NCBI GenBank assembly: GCA_020025755.1 | Contig: JAHHRO010000078.1 | Coordinates: 1-5,302 of the forward strand | Origin: Butyricicoccus sp. | Lineage (GTDB): Bacteria > Bacillota > Clostridia > Oscillospirales > Butyricicoccaceae | Direction: 5' to 3' | Length of the DNA stretch: 5,302 nt | Part shown: positions 1 to 5,302 of the stretch, one piece after another | Position numbering within the stretch: position 1 is the first letter of the stretch | Layout of the letters: every line of letters begins with the position of its first letter | Program-made: the position numbers and the translations under genes | The notes under the pieces: generated by a model | What the model saw: only the letters and a program-made list of their open reading frames with translations | Database searches by the model: none | Told to the model about the DNA's origin: nothing

Positions 1-155
1 TCGGCTCGTTCCAGATGCGGTAGAGCGGCAAATCAAAAGAACCACCTGAAATCTTTCATCGGAAACGGAAAGATGATTTCCAGTCCTGTATGTGTAATAA
101 CGTAGAAAATGTTTTTGGTTTGAAGAAAAAAATGATTTCCAAAAAAGGCTTCATA

Positions 156-176
156 AATTCCGCCTGTGGCGGAGTT
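156..176. repeat. Hairpin of about 9 bp with 3-base loop
   Basis: TCCGCC-TGT-GGCGGA (159-173) is a perfect 6-bp GC-rich stem. It extends outward through one T-G wobble and two A-T pairs (156-158 with 174-176). It is the first hairpin of the main structured block and has no T-tract on either side, so it does not look like a terminator. Confidence 0.65.
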
Positions 177-237
177 CATACTTTCACACTCTCTGGGGCA
201 TTGCCATTGTTCATCTGATGGAAGGGAGTGTTGGATT

Positions 238-273
238 CACAAGGATAAGAACCGTAAGGTTCTATTCCTTGTG
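238..273. repeat. Imperfect 36-base palindrome with a 4-base loop
   Basis: The arms at 238-253 and 258-273 pair over 8 bp (CACAAGGA / TCCTTGTG) and 6 bp (AGAACC / GGTTCT), separated by a symmetric 2x2 internal mismatch (TA opposite AT). The loop is GTAA, which as plus-strand RNA is a GNRA tetraloop closed by a C-G pair. This is the strongest structure in the left intergenic region. Confidence 0.75.
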
Positions 274-278
274 TCTCC

Positions 279-294
279 GTCGCGAGACCGCGAC
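279..294. repeat. Perfect 6-bp GC-rich hairpin
   Basis: GTCGCG-AGAC-CGCGAC lies 5 bases after the 36-base palindrome. The flanking GTGTC (271-275) and GACAC (292-296) offer a competing pairing, so alternative folds are possible. Confidence 0.6.
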
Positions 295-303
295 ACGTTA
301 CTC

Positions 304-319
304 TTTGCTTCCAAGCAAA
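304..319. repeat. Perfect 7-bp inverted repeat
   Basis: TTTGCTT-CC-AAGCAAA forms, as RNA, a 6-bp stem with a TCCA loop. A weaker AT-rich TTCTTT / AAAGAA pair follows at once (320-325 with 332-337). Confidence 0.55.
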
Positions 320-386
320 TTCTTTTAGCAGAAAGAAAAATCCTACGGACGTTCCAAAAACATCTCCCCTTACTTCTGGGAGCAAA

Positions 387-403
387 TCATTTCGCTGAAA
401 TGA
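387..403. repeat. Perfect 7-bp inverted repeat with 3-base loop
   Basis: TCATTTC-GCT-GAAATGA is the last hairpin of the block before the operon terminator. It is AT-rich and not followed by a T-tract on the plus strand. Confidence 0.55.
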
Positions 404-452
404 AAACCGGACGGATTCCCTTTGTTTTTCAAAAACTTTTTACCAAAAAATG

Positions 453-487
453 AAAAAAACTGCGGATTCCCAATTCCTCCGCAGTTT
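453..487 (-). terminator. Rho-independent terminator of the two-component/ABC operon
   Basis: On the minus strand a perfect 10-bp stem (AAACTGCGGA / TCCGCAGTTT, at 457-466 and 478-487) encloses an 11-base loop. It runs directly into a seven-T tract, with a second six-T run just after it (445-450). It starts 22 bases past the permease stop and nothing else is encoded between them, so it should end the operon transcript. On the plus strand the stem is followed only by a short mixed TTTCTTC stretch, so activity in that direction would be weaker. Confidence 0.92.
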
Positions 488-509
488 CTTCAAACAAATG
501 CTTTCCAAT

Positions 510-2831
510 CTATAACTCATTGATGGCGTCCGTGATCGCCATACGGCATACTCTTTTTGCAGGCATGAGCGGCGCAAGCAGTGCTGTCAGCACAAGCAGC
601 ACCAAAATACCACCGATCGTACCCAAAGGGATCTGCCACGCCACACCCCAATAGTTTGTAATCATGCCGGTATAGAGAACATAATGCAGGGGCAGCCCCA
701 GCACACAGCCTGTAAGCAGACCGAGAACCGTATAGGCAGCTGCCTCCACCGCGATCATTTTCCCCAGCTGTCTGCCCTCCATCCCCACGGCGCGCATCGC
801 GCCATACTGCCGCAGCCGCGCAGATACACTCATGGAAATGCTGTTCATGGTATGGATCATGCTTATGAGCACAATGATCGCCAGAAAACCGTAGACAAAC
901 AGGCAGAACATAAAATAGGTATTCTGTGTATCCCGATTCTGTGTCATCCGATCATAAAACCCCAGCCGTTCCCCTGCCAGTGCATGCAGATTACGGATCT
1001 CCTGCGTAGATACATTTTTATGCAGCTGTACATCAAGAACCGCATAGCGATCTTGCCCCGTGATTGCCTGAAACATACGCTCCGAGCAGATAACAGTTGG
1101 GTGATCGGTGGTATCAAAGGGGCTGTCCTGCAAAACGCCAGCTACGCGGAGCGTGGTGTCCGCAAGCTCGATCGTATCCCCGACCTGTAAGGTATTGCTC
1201 TTGTCAAAAACAGTCAGCACACCCTCCCCCGCTCGAATGGCGTCCAGATCGCCTGCGATCACATCCCCCTCCGCCCATTGGAACTGTTGTTCCTCATAGG
1301 AAATCAAGTCGATCTGCCCTTGTTTGCCCTGATATACGGCTGGCAGAGTCTTGTACATACGTCCAAATACGCGCCGGACATAGGGACGGCTTTCCACTTC
1401 TCTTGCAAATCCCTTTTCGATCTCGCACTGATTCTGTGCACTCATATAGAACACATCAGGTGCCCACGGCTTTAAAGGAGTGGCTGCCATGTGCACCCAT
1501 TGCACCAAAACGGAAAAGCTCAGGATCATGAGAATACTGAGTGCGAAAGAACCAGTCATCAGAATCAAATTCTTGGGCGATGATATCGCATGATGCAGCC
1601 CCAGTCTGGTCTCGATACGCAGAAAGTTTCCCTTGATGGGATGCATGGTCTGTTTCGTCTGTGAAAGATTTCCCGTCACGGCAGCGGCTGGAGAAACTCC
1701 TGCCGCCCGTCTTGCCGGTGCGATCGCGGATAACAGCACAGTCAAAACACCGACCACAATCCCACTCACGATTCCGATGGTACTGACCCCAAACAGGGGG
1801 ATCTCGGCAAACTCTGCCCCTGCCCCAAATCGAAGCAGGGCACAGAGCAGCCATGTACACAGAACCCCAATGCCAACACCGATCGGAATTGCCGTCTTGC
1901 ACCAATAGAGTGCCTCCAACCGCACGATCTTCATGACCTGTGCGCGGCTTGCCCCAATGCAGCGGAGCATCCCGAAAAACTGGGTGCGCTCGGCGGTGCG
2001 GCTGTTGAGACTACCTGCGATCATAAAAACACCGGCGGTCAGCACCAGCACAAACAGGACACCTGCCACCATGTATAACCCCATGACATAAGAATCGCTG
2101 CTGAATCCTATCAGCCCCAGCAGGGCGGTGTTTTCCGACAGGGTCTCATCGGTCAAACCGTAGTCCGCACGCAGAGCCGCGATCTCTCGCCGCAGATTCA
2201 GCCCCTCAGCAAACCGGACATAGCAGACAGGGGCAAGTGTCTTCCCCTGTGCCTGTGCCAGTGTCTCAAAGGATGCCCAATTCAAAAAAGCACCCACGAT
2301 ATCGGCATTTGACGATATGGTCACATCGCCGCCGAACCCTGAGATCGTATAGGTGCGTGTACCAGACGAAGTCTGCAAGGTGACGCGATCGAGGGTGCGC
2401 ACAGAAAGCAGTTCCTTTGTTCGGTTGGACAGCAGGATCTCATCTTCCTTCTCAGGATACCGCCCCTCGGTCAGATCCGGATAGATCTCTGTCAGGATCG
2501 CGGCATCTCCGCCTGCAATGACGCTGGTTTTCCCCTCGATGGTACATGCGTCTGTGAGGTCAAAATTCAGCACATCATAGCGAGAGACTGCCACTACGCC
2601 CTTCCTCTGTGCAATCTGCGCAATTTGTTCCGCGGTCGGTTCCTTGAGCATGACATGCCAGCTTCCATGCTTCTCGATCATGCGTGTTTTTTCCATACGG
2701 ATCGCCATATCTGCCATACTGAAAATGGTCGTCACCAGCAGCACGGAAATGATGATGCACAGCAGCGTCATACGATTTTGCCGTTTTCGCACCTTGGCAG
2801 AGATCGGGATGAGACTCAAATAGCTTTTCAT
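510..2831 (-). CDS. Two-FtsX-domain ABC transporter permease (MacB/SalY-like)
   Basis: This is the membrane subunit of the ABC system, with 773 residues. It is built as two similar halves, each one helix, a large outside domain, then three helices. TM1 is about 21-42, outside domain 1 is 43-250, and TM2-4 are about 250-275, 312-334 and 347-372. TM5 is about 420-446, outside domain 2 is 447-637, and TM6-8 are about 638-662, 698-720 and 736-757. After the second helix of each half lies the conserved FtsX cytoplasmic coupling segment (ERTQFFGMLRCIGASRAQV at about 281; RLRQYGAMRAVGMEGRQL at about 672), and each half ends with a PARR/PAKR motif. The start is the ATG at 2831, which overlaps the ATPase stop and has GGGAGGTG 6 bases upstream. 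An upstream GTG (2840) lies inside that ribosome site. The layout fits exporters or mechanotransmitters of the MacB superfamily, for example for antimicrobial peptides or lipids. It does not fit the 10-helix BceB plan. The substrate is unknown. The length and uninterrupted frame suggest an intact gene. Confidence 0.94.
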   Translation of the reverse strand: MKSYLSLIPISAKVRKRQNRMTLLCIIISVLLVTTIFSMADMAIRMEKTRMIEKHGSWHVMLKEPTAEQIAQIAQRKGVVAVSRYDVLNFDLTDACTIEGKTSVIAGGDAAILTEIYPDLTEGRYPEKEDEILLSNRTKELLSVRTLDRVTLQTSSGTRTYTISGFGGDVTISSNADIVGAFLNWASFETLAQAQGKTLAPVCYVRFAEGLNLRREIAALRADYGLTDETLSENTALLGLIGFSSDSYVMGLYMVAGVLFVLVLTAGVFMIAGSLNSRTAERTQFFGMLRCIGASRAQVMKIVRLEALYWCKTAIPIGVGIGVLCTWLLCALLRFGAGAEFAEIPLFGVSTIGIVSGIVVGVLTVLLSAIAPARRAAGVSPAAAVTGNLSQTKQTMHPIKGNFLRIETRLGLHHAISSPKNLILMTGSFALSILMILSFSVLVQWVHMAATPLKPWAPDVFYMSAQNQCEIEKGFAREVESRPYVRRVFGRMYKTLPAVYQGKQGQIDLISYEEQQFQWAEGDVIAGDLDAIRAGEGVLTVFDKSNTLQVGDTIELADTTLRVAGVLQDSPFDTTDHPTVICSERMFQAITGQDRYAVLDVQLHKNVSTQEIRNLHALAGERLGFYDRMTQNRDTQNTYFMFCLFVYGFLAIIVLISMIHTMNSISMSVSARLRQYGAMRAVGMEGRQLGKMIAVEAAAYTVLGLLTGCVLGLPLHYVLYTGMITNYWGVAWQIPLGTIGGILVLLVLTALLAPLMPAKRVCRMAITDAINEL

Positions 2832-3511
2832 TCCCGACACCTCCCGAAATCAGACAGCACTCCGTCCGATACCTGCAAAATGCGGTCAGCGGTCTGGGCA
2901 ATGCTCCGGCTGTGCGTGATCATCAAGATGGTCTGCTCATATTTGCGCGAGGCTTCTCTGAGCAGGGTAATGACTTCACTGCTGTTCTGGGTGTCCAGAT
3001 TTCCGGTCGGCTCGTCCGCCAGAATGAGTGCCGGACGAGTCATGAGCGCGCGCCCAATGGCTGCACGCTGCTGCTGACCGCCGGAAAGCTGGCTGGGCAG
3101 ATGATGCCGGCGTTCGGTCAGGTTGAGCACCATCAGCAATTCCTCCAAATAGGCGGCATCGGGCTTTTGGTCGTCCAGCAGAACGGGAAACACCATATTC
3201 TGTTCCACGGTCAGTTCTGGGATCAAGTTGAAACTCTGAAAGATAAAGCCGATATTGCGGCGGCGGAAAATGGTCAGCTTACGCTCATGCATGGAAAAAA
3301 TATCCTTGCCATCGAGCAGCACCCTGCCATCTGTTGGGGTATCCAGTCCGCCGATCAGATTGAGCAGGGTGCTCTTGCCGGAACCGGACTCTCCCACCAC
3401 GGCGACAAACTCCCCTTTGGGAACGGAAAACGACACGTCCCTGAGCGCATGGACGGCGGCCTCTCCGCTTCCGTAGGTCTTGGAAACATGCTGAACTTGT
3501 AGTAGATCCAT
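2828..3511 (-). CDS. ABC transporter ATP-binding protein, LolD/MacB type
   Basis: This cytoplasmic ATPase powers the permease encoded next. It has 227 residues, the usual length for the family. Walker A is GESGSGKST (40-48), the Q-loop is Q92 in IFQSFNLIPELTV, the ABC signature is LSGGQQQR (142-149), Walker B is ALILADEPT (161-169, catalytic E167), the D-loop is GNLD and the switch histidine is H200 (MITHS). The FQSFNLIPELTVEQN stretch and LADEPTGNLD are typical of ATPases that pair with MacB/FtsX-type permeases, which do mechanical work or export rather than classic import. I chose the ATG at 3511 because AGAGGTG lies 8 bases upstream. The frame is open to 3550, but the extra residues (MLSLSQRNRGADQ) precede the conserved first strand and have no comparable ribosome site. 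The stop overlaps the permease start (ATGA), as expected for subunits of one complex. A 73-base gap separates it from the kinase gene. The substrate cannot be read from this subunit. Confidence 0.96.
   Translation of the reverse strand: MDLLQVQHVSKTYGSGEAAVHALRDVSFSVPKGEFVAVVGESGSGKSTLLNLIGGLDTPTDGRVLLDGKDIFSMHERKLTIFRRRNIGFIFQSFNLIPELTVEQNMVFPVLLDDQKPDAAYLEELLMVLNLTERRHHLPSQLSGGQQQRAAIGRALMTRPALILADEPTGNLDTQNSSEVITLLREASRKYEQTILMITHSRSIAQTADRILQVSDGVLSDFGRCRE
2838..2845 (-). promoter_or_regulatory. Ribosome binding site for the permease, inside the end of the ATPase gene
   Basis: On the minus strand GGGAGGTG ends 6 bases before the ATG at 2831. It is a strong site embedded in the last codons of the ATPase gene. 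It overlaps an in-frame GTG (2838-2840), which rules that GTG out as the real start. With the ATGA overlap it points to coupled synthesis of the two transporter subunits. Confidence 0.82.
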
Positions 3512-3519
3512 TTGATCTG

Positions 3520-3526
3520 CACCTCT
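3520..3526 (-). promoter_or_regulatory. Ribosome binding site that fixes the ATPase start
   Basis: On the minus strand AGAGGTG lies 8 bases before the ATG at 3511. This is good Shine-Dalgarno spacing and decides in favour of this start over the in-frame upstream ATG at 3550. It also shows that the ATPase gene, unlike its neighbours, starts independently and is not coupled to an upstream stop codon. Confidence 0.8.
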
Positions 3527-3583
3527 ATTTCTTTGGGATAAGGAAAGCATATCACCGAAATCCTACTGCAAGCTAACACCCAG

Positions 3584-3599
3584 CCTACAATTTTGTAGG
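3584..3599. repeat. Perfect 7-bp inverted repeat across the kinase stop codon
   Basis: CCTACAA-TT-TTGTAGG is a perfect inverted repeat whose left arm includes the kinase stop codon. A further TCCTAC unit lies at 3561-3566; the two CCTAC copies are 22 bp apart, about two helical turns. As RNA it could form a 6-bp hairpin with a 4-base loop but has no U-tract, so it is not an intrinsic terminator. It sits just upstream of the transporter genes, where a regulator site or a processing hairpin would make sense. Either role is inference. Confidence 0.45.
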
Positions 3600-4622
3600 A
3601 ATCAGGAAATTCAGGATAAAGGTGGTCCCGATCTTCGGCTCACTCTCTACCTCGATCGTGCCGCTGTGCGCCTCCACGATTTTTTTGGTCAGGGGCAGCC
3701 CCAGCCCGATCCCCTGCGTATCCTTGGAAAAGCGGCTGCGGTAAAATCGCTTGAAAATATGGGGCAGATCCTCATGGGCAATGCCTGCGCCGTTGTCGCG
3801 TACCACGATCTGCACCATAGCGGAAAAGACGCGCCATGTGATCTCAATGGAATCCCCTGCCTTGGTGTGATCGAGTGCATTCTTAACGAGGTTACCCACC
3901 GCCTCTGTGAGCCATACACGGTCACAGATCATCTGCGTCTCGGTGCTTCCATGCAAAGAAAGCCGCTTGCCCTCCTGCGCGGCGCGGAAGCGGAAATGCT
4001 GCTCCACTTCGCCCATCAACTCCGCGATATTTTGGGGCGTGCGCTCGATCACGACCGTTCCGGCGTCCAGCTTGGTCAGCTTGAGCAGATTTTGTATCAA
4101 CGTATTGATGCGATCCAGCTCCCACTCGGAACGTGCCGTAAACTCCTGTACGGTTTCCTTCTGGTCGGGATCGTCCTGTAAAATGCCATTGTAGATGTTA
4201 AGCGCGGCAAGCGGTGTTCTAAGCTGATGGGAAATATCTGCAATGGTATCCTTCATGAACTGTCTGCCGCGGCTCTCGTTTTCCGCATGTGCATGCAGGA
4301 CGCTGGCAAGTGTGTTGACCTCATGGAACAGGCGGTATAGTTCGCCCTCCTCATCGCACTCCAGCCGCACATCATGATTTCCTGCAAGATAGGTCTGGAT
4401 CTGAGCAATCGCCTGCGCCATTATCCGATGCTGTTCCTGAAAATACCGATAGAGCAGGATAAGGACGCTCGTGCCCATAAGGAGCAGCAACGCGAAGATA
4501 CAAACCGCCGCATATTGGATATGCAGGGCAAGCAAAAGCGCACTGCCCAGCACCGCGCCGACAATCCATGCGAGCACCCGACAAAACAGGCGTTTGCTTT
4601 GTGGTTCTGTAAAGGGTCTCAT
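3585..4622 (-). CDS. Sensor histidine kinase with two TM helices and almost no extracytoplasmic loop
   Basis: This membrane sensor kinase should phosphorylate the regulator encoded just upstream. It has 345 residues. Two hydrophobic helices (about 14-33 and 37-58) are separated by only a few residues, so there is no periplasmic-type sensor domain. A HAMP-like linker follows (about 60-115, with DEEGELYRLF). The dimerisation/phospho-acceptor domain has an H-box with H132 (DISHQLRTPLAAL). The catalytic ATP-binding domain has an N-box (NLVKNALDHT, N248), G1 (DNGAGI, D276), F-box (IFKRFYRS) and G2 (GIGLGLPL, 304-310), and ends with GTTFIL. The start is the ATG at 4622, which overlaps the regulator stop; a purine-rich GGAAGGAA lies 11 bases upstream. 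The same frame is open up to 4832, but that part runs antiparallel-free inside the regulator gene and is a shadow. The short-loop layout resembles intramembrane-sensing kinases such as BceS. That the signal comes from the membrane or the neighbouring transporter is inference. Confidence 0.95.
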   Translation of the reverse strand: MRPFTEPQSKRLFCRVLAWIVGAVLGSALLLALHIQYAAVCIFALLLLMGTSVLILLYRYFQEQHRIMAQAIAQIQTYLAGNHDVRLECDEEGELYRLFHEVNTLASVLHAHAENESRGRQFMKDTIADISHQLRTPLAALNIYNGILQDDPDQKETVQEFTARSEWELDRINTLIQNLLKLTKLDAGTVVIERTPQNIAELMGEVEQHFRFRAAQEGKRLSLHGSTETQMICDRVWLTEAVGNLVKNALDHTKAGDSIEITWRVFSAMVQIVVRDNGAGIAHEDLPHIFKRFYRSRFSKDTQGIGLGLPLTKKIVEAHSGTIEVESEPKIGTTFILNFLIPTKL

Positions 4623-5302
4623 GTCCCATCTGCTTCCTTCCATTTGTAGCCCATGCCACGCACGGTCACGATTTTTTGAGGAGACGCAGGATCGTCCTCG
4701 ATCTTGGTGCGCAGTCTGCGGATATAGACGGTCAAGGCACTGCTGTCGATGTAATTTTCTGCGCGATCCCAAAGCACTGCGAGGATCTGCTCCCCTGAAA
4801 GGACGATGTTGGGGTGCTCCATGAACAGGCAAAGCAGCTTGTATTCGCTCGCGGTCAACTCCAGCCGCGTCTCGCCCTTGTAGACCTCTCGTCTGAGCCG
4901 ATCGACCCGAATCCCATTGGAGACATGCTCTGCGGCGTCATTTTGGAAATTTTCACTGCGGCGCAGCAGCGCATGGACACGGGATAGGAAAATAGAGAGT
5001 TTAAAGGGTTTTGTGATATAATCGTCAGCCCCCAGATCCAGCCCCATAATGATATCGGTTTCCTCGTCAGCGGCAGTGAGGAAAATCATGGGTACTTTGG
5101 AGGTCTGCCGGATGAGCCGGCACAGATCGAAGCCTGAGCCATCGGGCAAGGACACATCCAAAATGACGAGATCATAGGGCTGTTTTTGCCAAAGCTGTTC
5201 CGCCTCTGTGCTGGTGCGAGCGATCTCAAGCGCGTACCCCTGCTTTTTGAGGGCAAAGGACAGCCCTCCGATCAGGCTCAGGTCGTCCTCCACCAAAAAG
5301 AT
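4619..5302 (-). CDS. OmpR/PhoB-family response regulator (5' end cut by window edge)
   Basis: This is the DNA-binding partner of the downstream histidine kinase. It should take a phosphoryl group on an aspartate and then bind promoter DNA. The window holds 227 residues, starting in the first beta strand (IFLVEDD). The true start codon must lie a few codons beyond the right edge; a TTG at 5296 falls inside that strand and is not a credible start. Counting the first visible residue as 1, the receiver domain covers about 1-115: acidic pair D6/D7, phospho-acceptor D49 (in VILDVSLPDGSG), T76, switch aromatic Y95 and K98 (YITKPF). The winged-helix DNA-binding domain covers about 130-222: LTASEYKLL, recognition helix near ALTVYIRRLRTKIE, and the terminal VRGMGYKW hairpin. 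All key residues are present. The stop overlaps the kinase start by 4 bases (ATGA), so the two are translationally coupled. The family call is very secure. The target genes are unknown, with the linked transporter the obvious candidate. Confidence 0.95.
   Translation of the reverse strand: MFLVEDDLSLIGGLSFALKKQGYALEIARTSTEAEQLWQKQPYDLVILDVSLPDGSGFDLCRLIRQTSKVPMIFLTAADEETDIIMGLDLGADDYITKPFKLSIFLSRVHALLRRSENFQNDAAEHVSNGIRVDRLRREVYKGETRLELTASEYKLLCLFMEHPNIVLSGEQILAVLWDRAENYIDSSALTVYIRRLRTKIEDDPASPQKIVTVRGMGYKWKEADGT

Larger units (their letters stand above)
1..452. other. Intergenic region with dense small inverted repeats and no supportable gene
   Basis: This stretch is more AT-rich than the operon and carries A-rich runs at about 125-147 and 443-459. 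No frame has a recognisable domain or a start with a ribosome site. It holds a chain of inverted repeats: 48-80 (6 bp plus an inner 4 bp), 156-176 (9 bp with one wobble), 187-193 with 224-230 (7 bp with one wobble), 238-273, 279-294, 304-319, 320-337 and 387-403. The chain suggests either a structured RNA or an intergenic repeat element of the kind seen in multiple copies in clostridial genomes. I cannot tell which, nor which strand is used. The tail of a plus-strand gene might reach in from the left edge (frame 2, stop at 47-49), but 15 codons prove nothing. Confidence 0.5.

Noticed and set aside
2..49. Possible C-terminal tail of a plus-strand gene at the left edge (RLVPDAVERQIKRTT then stop)
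   Set aside because: It looks protein-like, but 15 codons without a stop is close to a coin flip by chance, and the other frames there are also open. The sequence to the left is needed.
166..453. 95-codon plus-strand reading frame as a small protein gene
   Set aside because: It starts with GTG inside a hairpin loop, has no ribosome site and no recognisable domain, and crosses several inverted repeats. The opposite strand is open too. Better explained as part of a structured intergenic block.
684..1531. Plus-strand reading frames of up to 168 codons inside the permease gene, and similar frames inside the ATPase and kinase genes
   Set aside because: Low-complexity shadow translations rich in Pro, His, Arg and Ser, without domains or ribosome sites, lying opposite clearly real genes.
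2832..2840. GTG start for the permease three codons upstream
   Set aside because: That GTG lies within the GGGAGGTG ribosome site that serves the ATG at 2831, so it cannot be the start used with that site.
510..3511. Calling the transporter BceAB (bacitracin/peptide detoxification)
   Set aside because: Gene order and the short-loop kinase fit, but the permease has two FtsX halves with two outside domains and about eight helices, not the BceB plan. The symbol would overstate the evidence.
3512..3584. Promoter in the kinase-ATPase gap
   Set aside because: The only -10-like hexamer (TATGCT on the minus strand) pairs with poor -35 candidates at 14 or 19 bases. Too weak to call from sequence.
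3585..4832. 415-residue version of the histidine kinase
   Set aside because: The first 70 residues come from the wrong frame of the response regulator gene. The ATG at 4622 overlaps the regulator stop and is followed at once by a normal kinase N-terminus.
5294..5296. TTG start for the response regulator within the window
   Set aside because: It falls in the middle of the conserved first beta strand (IFLVEDD); codons before it clearly continue the protein past the window edge.

Overview
This window looks like chromosomal DNA of a low-to-moderate GC Firmicute, most likely a gut-type clostridium. The Oscillospiraceae are a reasonable guess, but the sequence does not prove it. The grounds are strong AGGAGG-type ribosome binding sites, tightly packed genes with ATGA stop/start overlaps, and a two-component system joined to an ABC exporter of the MacB/FtsX superfamily, a combination common in that phylum. 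About 90% of the window is one operon, read right to left on the minus strand.

Layout in order of transcription: (1) an OmpR/PhoB-family response regulator whose first few codons lie beyond the right edge (4619-5302); (2) a 345-residue sensor histidine kinase (3585-4622), overlapping the regulator by 4 bases; (3) a 73-base gap with a small palindrome and repeated CCTAC units; (4) a 227-residue ABC ATPase of the LolD/MacB type (2828-3511); (5) a 773-residue two-FtsX-domain permease (510-2831), overlapping the ATPase gene by 4 bases; (6) a strong intrinsic terminator about 22 bases after the permease stop (453-487). The operon promoter is outside the window.

Working model (inference): the ATPase and permease form one ATP-driven membrane complex. 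The kinase has two membrane helices joined by only a few residues, so it has almost no outside domain with which to bind a ligand. As in Bce-type antimicrobial-peptide modules, it may sense the membrane or read the state of the transporter, then phosphorylate the regulator, which would control the operon or its transporter part. The permease is not BceB-like, however: it has about eight helices and two large outside domains.

The left 450 bases hold no gene I can support. They are more AT-rich than the operon and contain a dense run of small inverted repeats, including an imperfect 36-base palindrome and several perfect 6-7 bp hairpins. The best reading is a structured intergenic element, either a repeat family or a non-coding RNA. 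It is the least explained part of the window.
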